DNA of 6,691 bases, taken from assembly GCA_030617525.1 (NCBI GenBank), contig JAUWVG010000125.1, forward strand, positions 1 to 6,691, written 5' to 3'. Made by a program: the position numbers and the translations under genes. Source of the DNA: Candidatus Aminicenantota bacterium. GTDB taxonomy: Bacteria > Acidobacteriota > Aminicenantia > Aminicenantales > Aminicenantaceae. The stretch's first letter is position 1. Each line of letters opens with the position of its first letter. The notes beneath the pieces were generated by a model that did not search any database, was not told where the DNA came from, and saw nothing but the letters and a program-made list of their open reading frames with translations. This document shows positions 1 to 6,691 of the stretch, piece by piece.

Positions 1-2441
1 AAAAAATATTTGGTGTTTTATGTGCTTTAATTTTTGTGTTGGCCGTTGTCCATGTGCAGGCTCAGAGTTTTTCTGAAGAACTTGCAAAGATGGACAAATA
101 TCCCGGGTATTTTACGTTTTACTGGGATAACAATACCGGAAAAATATTTCTCGAAATCGACAAGATGGATGTTGAGTTTCTCTATGTTAATTCCCTGCCT
201 GCAGGACTGGGATCCAACGACATCGGCCTCGACAGGAGCCAGCTTGGAGGCACTCAGGTCGTAAAATTCCATCGTATCGGTCCAAAAATCCTGCTTATCA
301 GGCCGAATTACTCTTTCCGTGCTATAAGCGACAGTGCTGCCGAGAGGAACGCGGTCGATGACGGTTTTGCGCGTTCGGTTATCTGGGGATTCCAGGTTGC
401 TGAAGAGTCAGGGGGGCGTGTATATGTGGATGCCAGCAATTTTTTCATGCGGGATGCCCATAATGTGATTGGTTCCCTTGGAAGACGCAATCAGGGCAAT
501 TACCGTCTTGACATGTCGCGTTCTGCTTTTTATCTGCCAAACACGAAAAATTTTCCAAAAAATACGGAAGTGGAAGCCATTTTGACTTTTACCAGTGAGA
601 ATCCCGGCCCTATGGTCAGGGGAGTCTCTCCAGACGCCGGAGCAATTACGGTCAGGCAGCATCATTCCTTTATCGAGCTTCCGGATGGCAACTACAAGCC
701 GAGAATGTTTGATCCACGCTCCAACCTTTCCGGGATCAGTTATATGGATTTTGCCACGCCCATCGATAAGCCGATCTTGAAGAGATTTACAAACCGGCAC
801 AGGCTTTTTAAAAAAGATCCAGGCGCCGAAATAAGCGAACCTGTCGAGCCTATAGTTTACTATATCGACAACAGTGCTCCGGAACCTATCCGCTCCGCGC
901 TTCTAGAAGGAGCACGCTGGTGGAATCAGGCTTTTGAAGCCATTGGATATAAGGATGCTTTCCAGGTCAAAATTCTCCCAGAGGGTGCGGATCCCATGGA
1001 TATCCGATACAACATGGTCAACTGGATCCACCGTTCGACGCGGGGCTGGTCCTACGGCTCCTCTGTCACAGATCCCCGGACGGGAGAAATCATCAAGGGC
1101 CATGTAGCCTTGGGTTCACAGCGTATCCGGCAGGATTTTTTAATTGCATCCGGTTTGATTGCCGAATATGAGGAGGGGAAAGACCTTGATCCACAAATTC
1201 TGGAACTGGCTCTTGCGAGAATCCGGCAGCTGTCCGCTCATGAGATTGGTCACACTCTTGGAATGGGCCACAACTATGCCGCCAATGTCAATGACCGGTC
1301 CTCGGTTATGGATTATCCCCATCCGCTGATCAAAATCAACAGCGATGGTACACTTGATCTTTCTGATGCGTATGACGACGGCATTGGAGAATGGGACATC
1401 GTCTCCATCGCTTTTGGGTACCAGGATTTTCAGGAAGGCGTCGATGAGGAAAAAGAGCTGGGTGCGATCCTGAACAATGCCTTTTCCGGCGGGCTTTATT
1501 TTCTGGCCGGACAGGATGCCGGAGCGTCCAGTGCTCATCCTCTGGCGAATGTCTGGGATAATGGGAAAGATCCTGTCGATGAGCTCGAACGTGTGATGAA
1601 AGTTCGGGCCATTGCCCTCCGGACTTTTTCGGAAAAAAGAATCCCGATGGGTGCGCCGATGGCCACATTGGAAGAGGCGCTGGTTCCTACTTATATGTTT
1701 CACAGATACCAGCTTGAAGCCGCCTCCAGCAAACTTGGTGGACTCTATTACAATCACACTCTGCGTGGAGATGTTCAAAAATCTCCCTACATCGTTTCTG
1801 CGGACGAGCAGCACCGGGCATTGGATTCACTGCTGAAGACCATTTCGCCCAAGAATCTGGCTATCGATGAAAAGCTGCTCAGTATTATCCCCCCGCGGCC
1901 TCCCGGATACAGACAGAATAAAGAGCTTTTTCCAGGTTACACAGGATCCACATTTGACCCGCTGGCCGCGGCCGAATCGGCCGCCAATCTTACTGTTGGA
2001 TTAATCCTCCATCCCCAGAGAGCCTCAAGGATGGTGGACTATCATTCCCGTGACAAAAATATTCCGGGGTTATCAGAAGTGCTGGACCTGCTCATCCAGT
2101 CGACCTGGAAATCTCAGGAAAAGCAAGGAACCTTGGCAGAGATCCAGAGGGTCGTGAATAATGTGGTGATGCTCAATATCATGAGGCTGGCCGTGGAAGA
2201 GAGTGCCATCTCACAGGCCAGAGCTATTGCGTTCCTTAAGCTCGAAGACTTGAAAAATTGGCTGATAAAAAATTACTATTCCGTTGACGATGAGGATCAA
2301 AAGGCTCAATTCTTTTATGCTGCCAGTCAGATCAAACTGTTTCTCGAAAATCCCAGCCAAATACAGCTTACACTTCCCTTCTCATCCCCTCCGGGTGCTC
2401 CTATTGGAATGTACAGCTATGACCTGGATAATTCACGATAA
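1..2441 (+). CDS. Secreted zinc-dependent metalloprotease, DUF5117/DUF4953 type (5' end cut by window edge)
   Basis: Large exported metallopeptidase predicted to cleave proteins or peptides in the periplasm or outside the cell; the substrate is unknown. Seen directly: a metzincin-type zinc site HEIGHTLGMGHN at nt 1239-1274, giving three His ligands and the catalytic Glu, followed 13 residues after the third His by a Met-turn, SVMDYP (Met at nt 1308-1310). The DPRTGEI stretch upstream (nt 1071-1091) is also typical of this family. By family knowledge, the N-terminal third would be the DUF5117-like region and the part around and after the zinc site the DUF4953-like peptidase region. A GTG at 36 would give 801 residues, but the frame stays open to the left edge (first full codon at nt 3). 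There it reads a Lys then a hydrophobic core ending HVQA|Q, a signal peptide, so the true start lies just upstream, outside the window. The stop is at 2439-2441. It is the first gene of a pair, 9 bases from the next. Class is confident; substrate is not. Confidence 0.9.
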   Translation, partial: KIFGVLCALIFVLAVVHVQAQSFSEELAKMDKYPGYFTFYWDNNTGKIFLEIDKMDVEFLYVNSLPAGLGSNDIGLDRSQLGGTQVVKFHRIGPKILLIRPNYSFRAISDSAAERNAVDDGFARSVIWGFQVAEESGGRVYVDASNFFMRDAHNVIGSLGRRNQGNYRLDMSRSAFYLPNTKNFPKNTEVEAILTFTSENPGPMVRGVSPDAGAITVRQHHSFIELPDGNYKPRMFDPRSNLSGISYMDFATPIDKPILKRFTNRHRLFKKDPGAEISEPVEPIVYYIDNSAPEPIRSALLEGARWWNQAFEAIGYKDAFQVKILPEGADPMDIRYNMVNWIHRSTRGWSYGSSVTDPRTGEIIKGHVALGSQRIRQDFLIASGLIAEYEEGKDLDPQILELALARIRQLSAHEIGHTLGMGHNYAANVNDRSSVMDYPHPLIKINSDGTLDLSDAYDDGIGEWDIVSIAFGYQDFQEGVDEEKELGAILNNAFSGGLYFLAGQDAGASSAHPLANVWDNGKDPVDELERVMKVRAIALRTFSEKRIPMGAPMATLEEALVPTYMFHRYQLEAASSKLGGLYYNHTLRGDVQKSPYIVSADEQHRALDSLLKTISPKNLAIDEKLLSIIPPRPPGYRQNKELFPGYTGSTFDPLAAAESAANLTVGLILHPQRASRMVDYHSRDKNIPGLSEVLDLLIQSTWKSQEKQGTLAEIQRVVNNVVMLNIMRLAVEESAISQARAIAFLKLEDLKNWLIKNYYSVDDEDQKAQFFYAASQIKLFLENPSQIQLTLPFSSPPGAPIGMYSYDLDNSR

Positions 2442-2446
2442 GGAAG
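2440..2446 (+). promoter_or_regulatory. Shine-Dalgarno for the beta-propeller gene, overlapping the protease stop codon
   Basis: The sequence AAGGAAG begins inside the TAA stop of the metalloprotease, and its AAGGA core (2440-2444) ends 6 bases before the ATG at 2451. The tight packing supports a shared transcript and possible translational coupling. It also supports ATG 2451, which opens with a Lys-rich signal peptide, as the true start. Confidence 0.75.
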
Positions 2447-2450
2447 TATC

Positions 2451-5120
2451 ATGAAAAAAAACCAAAACATTTTTATCTTTTCTCTCCTCTTCTGCCTGCT
2501 GATCTTAGGATCCGGCATGGAGATTTTGGGACAGGATTCTTTTAACAAAGAACTTTTGAAGTCCTTTGAGTACAGGGCTCTCGGTCCTGCTCGACAGGGC
2601 GCTCGTATCCTGACTGTTGCAGCACATGAATCCGATCCGTTTACATTTTATCTGGCGGTTGCGTCCGGAGGTGTCTGGAAGACTGTCAATAACGGGACGA
2701 CATTCACGCCTGTTTTTGATGATGCGGGACGGCTGACCTTCGGTGCGCTGGCCATTGCCCCCTCAAATCCAAATGTCCTTTGGGTCGGCACGGGAGATGC
2801 GGCATGTGGACGATTAACGATCATTGGAGATGGAGTGTATAAATCGATTGATGCCGGTAAAACCTGGACACACATGGGGCTCAAAGAGACAAGGCATATC
2901 GGCCGGATCGCCATCCATCCCAAGAATCCGGATATTGTCTATGTAGCGGCTCTGGGCCTCCATTTTTCTTTTAATGAAGAGCGGGGCCTCTACAAGACAA
3001 CAGATGGCGGAAAAACGTGGGAAAAATCTCTTTATATAAGCGAAAAGGTCGGTGTTGTCGAAGTTGCAATCGATCCCCTTGATCCGGAGACGGTCTATGC
3101 CAACACCTATGACAAATGGCGTGTGCCCTGGCACTTTGAGGAAGCAGGCCCCGAGACAGGAATATACAAATCTATAAATGGTGGAGAGACATGGAAGAGA
3201 CTAGAGGGCGGCCTGCCGGACGGAAAACTGGGCCGGTCCGGACTGGCCATCTATCCCAAAAATCCGAACATCATCTACGCCACCATCGATAACTTCAACA
3301 CACGACCTCCCACTGAAGCGGAGATCAAACAGGCTGAACAACGCAACCAGGAACCTCAGGGAAGACGTATCGGCGGAGAAGTCTACCGTACTGAAGATAA
3401 AGGTGAATCCTGGACGAAGATGAGTCCGGACAATGTGTCCATCGGAGGGGGAAAGTGGTATGGCCAGATCATAGTTGATCCCAACGACGACAAGGTCATC
3501 TATGTGCCCAGTGTCCCTCTTTTAAGATCGACGGATGGCGGAATAACATGGGGCGAGGAACGAGGTCCGACCAATCATGCGCCGGGCGTTCATGTTGACC
3601 ACCACACGGTTTGGATCAACCCTGAAAATTCGAAACATGTCATTTTGGGAAATGATGGCGGACTGGCAATCACCTATGACTTTGGACAAACCTGGGATGT
3701 CTTCGAAAATATCCCCGCGGCTCAGTTCTATGCTATTGGGGTGGATATGGACGAGCCTTACAATATCTACGGCGGCACACAGGATACGGGATCCGTGAAA
3801 ATTCCAAGCAACGGTATGTCCGGTCAGGTGACTGTGGATGATTGGGCGTCTGTGGGCGGTGGAGATGGTATGTTTAACCAACCCGATCCCAATAACAGCC
3901 GATGGTTGTATAATGACTCACAGTTTGGTGTCATCCAGCGGCTCGATCAAAAAACCGGAATAAGGGCTCGAATTCAACCTAGACGAGGACAAGATGAGCC
4001 GCCGCTCCGGTTCAACTGGAACACCCCCATCCGTATCTCTCCCCATAACAGCCGGATCATCTACATAGGAAGCCAGGTCCTTCACCGCTCGATCAACCGG
4101 GGCGACAGCTGGCAGGAGATCAGTCCGGATCTGACGACAAACGATCCGGAAAAACTCAAAGGGAATATCGAGCACTGCAACATCACCTCCATCTCGGAAT
4201 CGCCTATCAGTGCCGGCATCATCTGGGTTGGCACTGACGATGGAAATGTTCAGGTCACTCTGGACGGTGGAGCCCATTGGACAAATTGTGCTGAGAATCT
4301 GAAAAAGGCGGGAGCGCCGAAGGACTACTACGTCGGCCGTGTTTTTGCTTCCAATTTTAATGAGGGAACAGCCTATGCCCTAAAAACCGGATTCCAGAGA
4401 GACAATTTTGAGCCACTTGTCTTTAAAACCGATGATTTTGGCGCCACCTGGTTTTCGATCTCTTCTAACCTTCCGCAGGAAATCATCTATGTTATCTATG
4501 AAGACAGAATAAATCCGGAGCTGCTTTTTGTGGGAACAGACATCGGAGTTTTTGTCACATTAAATGGAGGAAAAGAGTGGCACAGTTTTAAAAATAACAT
4601 GCCTGTTAATCCCGTGCATGACCTTCTTATCCATCCCCGGGAAAACGATCTGGTGGTCGGTTCTTACGGGAGAGGAATTTATGTGACCGATATTTCTCCT
4701 CTCCAGGAATTTAGAGATGAAGTTTTAAATAAAGATGCCCATCTTTTTAAGATTGAGCCGAAGATCCAGTGGGCCGCCCGTTTTGGAGGACAGCATTCCG
4801 GGCAGAGGCAATTTCGCGCACCCAATGAGCCGTCCGGAATTGTTGTCAATTATTATTTGAAAAATGAACAGAGCGACGGTGTTGTTGTTCAGATCCTTGA
4901 TCCTTTAGGAAAAGAAATCAGTTCCATTAAAGGAAGCAGCCAAGCTGGTCTTAACAAGGTCGTCTGGGATATGAGTGCAGGTTCTGGAGGTAATCAGGCC
5001 GGACAGACGAGATTCCGAAGACGCCCAATGGTTTCTCCTGGAGAGTACATGGTTGTTCTCCAAATCGGGGAGACAAAGTTGACTCAGATAGCCCAAATTA
5101 GGAAGATGCCTGGAAGCTGA
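2451..5120 (+). CDS. Secreted Vps10/sortilin-like BNR (Asp-box) beta-propeller protein
   Basis: An 889-residue exported protein built mainly of beta-propeller repeats. The start is a Lys-rich n-region and hydrophobic core with likely signal peptidase I cleavage near residue 27 (ILG|QD); the Cys at 15 is not in a lipobox. Ten Asp-boxes (S/T-x-D/N-x-G-x-x-W) are visible, ending at W139, W190, W248, W321, W367, W415, W554, W610, W667 and W710, plus a degenerate one at 78-85. This resembles the tandem-propeller layout of the bacterial 'sortilin/VPS10-like' family. Conserved-looking patches HVDHHTVW (381-388) and DDWASVGGGDGM (463-474) lie between repeats. A charged insertion covers about 284-308. 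Residues about 795-885 form an Ig/FlgD-like beta domain (GLNKVVWDM at 833-841, SPGEYMVVL at 862-870). No catalytic sialidase arginine triad was assigned, so enzyme activity should not be assumed; a binding or scaffold role is as likely. It is the second gene of a likely operon with the metalloprotease. Family call is good; function is unknown. Confidence 0.88.
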   Translation: MKKNQNIFIFSLLFCLLILGSGMEILGQDSFNKELLKSFEYRALGPARQGARILTVAAHESDPFTFYLAVASGGVWKTVNNGTTFTPVFDDAGRLTFGALAIAPSNPNVLWVGTGDAACGRLTIIGDGVYKSIDAGKTWTHMGLKETRHIGRIAIHPKNPDIVYVAALGLHFSFNEERGLYKTTDGGKTWEKSLYISEKVGVVEVAIDPLDPETVYANTYDKWRVPWHFEEAGPETGIYKSINGGETWKRLEGGLPDGKLGRSGLAIYPKNPNIIYATIDNFNTRPPTEAEIKQAEQRNQEPQGRRIGGEVYRTEDKGESWTKMSPDNVSIGGGKWYGQIIVDPNDDKVIYVPSVPLLRSTDGGITWGEERGPTNHAPGVHVDHHTVWINPENSKHVILGNDGGLAITYDFGQTWDVFENIPAAQFYAIGVDMDEPYNIYGGTQDTGSVKIPSNGMSGQVTVDDWASVGGGDGMFNQPDPNNSRWLYNDSQFGVIQRLDQKTGIRARIQPRRGQDEPPLRFNWNTPIRISPHNSRIIYIGSQVLHRSINRGDSWQEISPDLTTNDPEKLKGNIEHCNITSISESPISAGIIWVGTDDGNVQVTLDGGAHWTNCAENLKKAGAPKDYYVGRVFASNFNEGTAYALKTGFQRDNFEPLVFKTDDFGATWFSISSNLPQEIIYVIYEDRINPELLFVGTDIGVFVTLNGGKEWHSFKNNMPVNPVHDLLIHPRENDLVVGSYGRGIYVTDISPLQEFRDEVLNKDAHLFKIEPKIQWAARFGGQHSGQRQFRAPNEPSGIVVNYYLKNEQSDGVVVQILDPLGKEISSIKGSSQAGLNKVVWDMSAGSGGNQAGQTRFRRRPMVSPGEYMVVLQIGETKLTQIAQIRKMPGS

Positions 5121-5147
5121 TCTATAAGTTTTGAGAAGTCTCTGTTT

Positions 5148-5201
5148 AAAAAAAATCTATAGACAACCTTGGTATTCCGGGATAGTGGGAATAAACCTAG
5201 G
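5148..5201 (-). terminator. Possible weak intrinsic terminator of the aldo/keto reductase gene
   Basis: In the 76-base convergent gap, positions 5167-5178 pair with 5188-5201. TATTCC pairs with GGAATA (6 bp), extended outward by GG/CC after a two-base AA bulge, then by CCT/AGG after a T-T mismatch. The stem covers the reductase stop codon (5197-5199). Read on the minus strand, a run of eight T (5155-5148) follows after 11 bases, farther than in a textbook terminator. A much weaker GAGA-AG-TCTC hairpin (5133-5142) lies downstream of the plus-strand gene and lacks a T-run. Efficiency is uncertain. Confidence 0.35.
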
Positions 5202-6417
5202 TCCGTGTCAGACCCTGAGCAAAAAGTGCTTGCAGGCGCTCATAAATTTTTATTCCGTATTGACATGAGGCAGAGCAGGTTGAGCATTCTTCGCAGGTCT
5301 TAAGTCCCTTTTCCTCTGGCAGAACCTCGGCTGTCATCTCTGCCTGGAGCAAATTTCCGTAACCTTCAGCATACATATAGGCCCGCATGAGGCTGGGGAT
5401 TTCCACTCCTTTTGGGCAGCTGGATATACAGGACCGGCAGTTCTGACAGTAGAGTGGATTTTGAATCGAAGACGCCTGACGAACAGCCATTTCTTCGCTG
5501 GCTGTCAGTGCATAATTTTTCACAACATTGAAATTAAAATCCAGTTGTTCAAAAGTGGTCATCCCGGGAATTGTTGTGCAGATATTTTCGTCACTCAGCA
5601 CCCACTTGAAAGCGCTTTTGTGATCGATGCCCGGATCAGCCTCTCTGTTTCTCCTTACCCCTCCATGGGTTTTCATGGCCACAACACCGATGTCTTTTGA
5701 AGCGGCATAGGCGATGGCCTTTTTGATGTCCTCTTTTTTGTCGAGGGTGACTGATTGGGCCGTGAGTACGACATCGTAAATACCGGCATCCACAGTTGCG
5801 CGGATGACCTCGGGTTCGTTGCTATGGGTGGAGGTGCCGATGAATCGGGTTTTTCCTTCTTTTTTTGCATTGACGAGGGCTTCCATCATCGGTTCATAAG
5901 TGACCATCTCAGAGCTGTAACAGCTGTGGAGGTAGAGAATGTCCACGTGATCTGTCCGCAGCCGCTGGAGGCTGGTTTCCAGCTGTTTTTGAAAATTTTC
6001 TTTTGTGGCGAGGGGTTCCCGAGCCGGCCCACTTTCGAGAAAGGTATTTTTATCATTATCTCGAGCAAAACGCATCTTGGTGGCAAGATAGACCTTGTCT
6101 CTTAATTTGTCCTCGTCAAGGGTTTTTCCGATAGACATCTCACTGTTCCCTCTGAGATAGGCACTGGCGGTGTCCAGGTGTTTAATGCCTATATCGATGG
6201 CTTTTCGTATCAAATCAGGGCTGTCCGAATTCATCACACCAAAGCTGAGGATCGGAATTTGGAGATTGGTGCGTCCCAGAGTACGGGTCGGAATCTCTTC
6301 TGCTGCATTCTGGGAAAAAGAATTTCCTTTTAAAAGAGGAATCCCAAGACCAGCGGAAAAAACTCCCGCAGCTGTCTTTCCAATGAACTGTCTTCTGTTG
6401 ATGCCTCGACGTCCCAT
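5197..6417 (-). CDS. Tat-exported aldo/keto reductase with C-terminal 2[4Fe-4S] ferredoxin-like domain
   Basis: A 406-residue oxidoreductase of the aldo/keto reductase superfamily, resembling the ferredoxin-containing group (COG1453-like). The N-terminus carries a twin-arginine signal, NRRQFIGK (R8, R9, F11, K14), then a hydrophobic stretch to about residue 29, so export as a folded, cofactor-loaded protein is expected. The barrel covers about 44-300 and the full AKR catalytic tetrad is visible: D82 and Y87 (DTASAY), K114 (LATKM) and H164 (ILYLHS). FIGTSTHS (192-199) matches the usual IGVSN-type motif. The C-terminus has two CxxCxxCxxxC motifs (C324/C327/C330/C334-Pro and C375/C378/C381/C385), expected to bind two [4Fe-4S] clusters and allow electron transfer. 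Such proteins reduce carbonyls or oxidise alcohols and sugars in their relatives; the substrate here is unknown. The ATG at 6417 is set by a good Shine-Dalgarno and the Tat motif. It is a single gene, convergent with the propeller gene and divergent from the gene at 6682, with its own promoter. Confidence 0.92.
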   Translation of the reverse strand: MGRRGINRRQFIGKTAAGVFSAGLGIPLLKGNSFSQNAAEEIPTRTLGRTNLQIPILSFGVMNSDSPDLIRKAIDIGIKHLDTASAYLRGNSEMSIGKTLDEDKLRDKVYLATKMRFARDNDKNTFLESGPAREPLATKENFQKQLETSLQRLRTDHVDILYLHSCYSSEMVTYEPMMEALVNAKKEGKTRFIGTSTHSNEPEVIRATVDAGIYDVVLTAQSVTLDKKEDIKKAIAYAASKDIGVVAMKTHGGVRRNREADPGIDHKSAFKWVLSDENICTTIPGMTTFEQLDFNFNVVKNYALTASEEMAVRQASSIQNPLYCQNCRSCISSCPKGVEIPSLMRAYMYAEGYGNLLQAEMTAEVLPEEKGLKTCEECSTCSASCQYGIKIYERLQALFAQGLTRT

Positions 6418-6425
6418 GTTGTTAT

Positions 6426-6431
6426 CTCCTT
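6426..6431 (-). promoter_or_regulatory. Shine-Dalgarno of the aldo/keto reductase gene
   Basis: On the minus strand AAGGAG (6431 down to 6426) lies 8 bases before the ATG at 6417, a strong match at ideal spacing. It fixes the start that includes the twin-arginine signal. Confidence 0.8.
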
Positions 6432-6447
6432 TTCTTGGAATATAGAA

Positions 6448-6476
6448 ATTATAGCAAGTATCTGCTGAGATGAAAA
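6448..6476 (-). promoter_or_regulatory. Predicted housekeeping-sigma promoter of the aldo/keto reductase gene
   Basis: Reading the minus strand, a perfect TATAAT -10 box (6453-6448) is preceded by TGC, making an extended -10. A partial -35, TTTTCA (6476-6471, four of six consensus bases), sits at exactly 17 bases spacing. Transcription would start near 6441, giving a short leader of about 24 bases that contains the Shine-Dalgarno. This is inferred from consensus only. Confidence 0.6.
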
Positions 6477-6599
6477 GTTACATTTTGATTCGTGAGCGCT
6501 TCCACCTTTTCAGATTTTAAGTTTGTGATTACTCGTCACTTTGTTAAACTCGTTCATGAAATCGCGGAAATGGAGACGCTTCCTATAAACCTATAACAT

Positions 6600-6629
6600 T
6601 TGACAAATAAATCTCCCCTATATTAATGT
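6600..6629 (+). promoter_or_regulatory. Predicted promoter of the gene starting at 6682
   Basis: A perfect TTGACA -35 box lies at 6600-6605. The -10 region is imperfect: TATTAA at 6621-6626 gives 15-base spacing, TATATT at 6619-6624 gives only 13, and TAATGT at 6624-6629 gives 18. The C-run immediately before (CCCCTATATT, 6615-6624) recalls heat-shock sigma-32 -10 elements (CCCCAT-type), but the distance to the -35 is shorter than usual for that class. The leader would be about 50 bases. That a promoter lies here is likely; its sigma class is uncertain. Confidence 0.5.
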
Positions 6630-6668
6630 TAAAGCCCACAAGATTGGTGTGTTTAGATTCAACAGATG

Positions 6669-6674
6669 AGGAGG
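6669..6674 (+). promoter_or_regulatory. Strong Shine-Dalgarno for the right-edge gene
   Basis: A full AGGAGG lies 7 bases before the ATG at 6682, the best ribosome binding site in the window. It is the main reason for calling a gene start here and suggests efficient translation. Confidence 0.75.
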
Positions 6675-6681
6675 ATCTAAG

Positions 6682-6691
6682 ATGAGAAATG
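6682..6691 (+). CDS. Start of an unidentified gene (only Met-Arg-Asn visible)
   Basis: Ten bases of a plus-strand reading frame beginning ATG AGA AAT. It is called from position alone: a TTGACA-type promoter about 80 bases upstream and a full AGGAGG at 7-base spacing. It is divergent from the aldo/keto reductase gene. The product cannot be identified from three residues. Small heat-shock proteins of the Hsp20 family are one group that often begins with Met-Arg-Asn, which would suit the heat-shock-like promoter, but this is only a guess. Confidence 0.55.

Noticed and set aside
1140..1814. A 224-codon minus-strand open frame inside the metalloprotease gene
   Set aside because: It lies fully antisense to the zinc-site region of a clearly real gene, has no recognisable motif, and long antisense frames are common by chance in such coding sequence.
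3522..4277. Two 119-codon minus-strand open frames inside the propeller gene
   Set aside because: They are antisense to Asp-box repeat coding sequence and their translations show no domain or signal. They are most simply shadows.
2451..5120. Calling the Asp-box protein a sialidase or glycosyl hydrolase
   Set aside because: Asp-boxes occur in many non-enzymatic propellers. I could not assign the sialidase arginine triad and nucleophile tyrosine, and the overall pattern fits the Vps10/sortilin-like group better.
6519..6550. Possible operator-like inverted repeat GTGA-TTACTCG-TCAC with outer AGTTT/AAACT
   Set aside because: The arms are only 4 and 5 bp with unequal gaps and it sits upstream of both promoters. 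No known operator was recognised, and a CIRCE heat-shock element was looked for and not found.
6497..6583. CGCTTCC repeated at 6497-6503 and 6577-6583, and a tandem CTATAAAC/CTATAACA at 6583-6598
   Set aside because: The repeats are too short to stand out from chance in a 264-base region and do not line up with promoter elements at sensible spacing.

Overview
The window looks like ordinary chromosomal DNA of a Gram-negative, probably heterotrophic bacterium that exports many proteins. The combination of a large secreted DUF5117/DUF4953-type zinc metalloprotease, a Vps10/sortilin-like BNR beta-propeller protein and a Tat-exported ferredoxin-fused aldo/keto reductase is typical of Acidobacteriota-like, Aminicenantes-like and Bacteroidota-like genomes. 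That placement is an inference from gene content and style, not a measured phylogeny. Base composition looks near-balanced and coding density is high.

Layout: two plus-strand genes occupy positions 1-5120 and are almost certainly cotranscribed, with only 9 bases between the first stop and the second start. The first is a metzincin-like zinc metalloprotease whose signal peptide runs off the left edge, so only its first few codons are missing. The second is an 889-residue secreted beta-propeller protein with ten clear Asp-box motifs, one degenerate one, and a small Ig/FlgD-like C-terminal domain. A 76-base convergent intergenic stretch follows, holding a weak stem-loop and T-run that could end the minus-strand gene. 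A minus-strand gene (5197-6417) encodes a Tat-signal aldo/keto reductase with two C-terminal cysteine motifs for [4Fe-4S] clusters. It has its own recognisable promoter and Shine-Dalgarno. The last 264 bases before the right edge are a divergent regulatory region. It also carries a plus-strand promoter and a strong ribosome binding site for a gene starting at 6682, of which only three codons are visible.

How the genes relate: the protease and propeller protein plausibly act together outside the cytoplasm, for example in breaking down or handling proteins or peptides. The reductase is separately transcribed and nothing in the sequence ties it to that pair. No RNA gene, mobile element, CRISPR array or clearly novel system was found. 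The points most worth a second look are the protease-propeller pairing, the export of a nominally NAD(P)H-dependent enzyme with two Fe-S clusters, and the heat-shock-like look of the promoter at the right edge.
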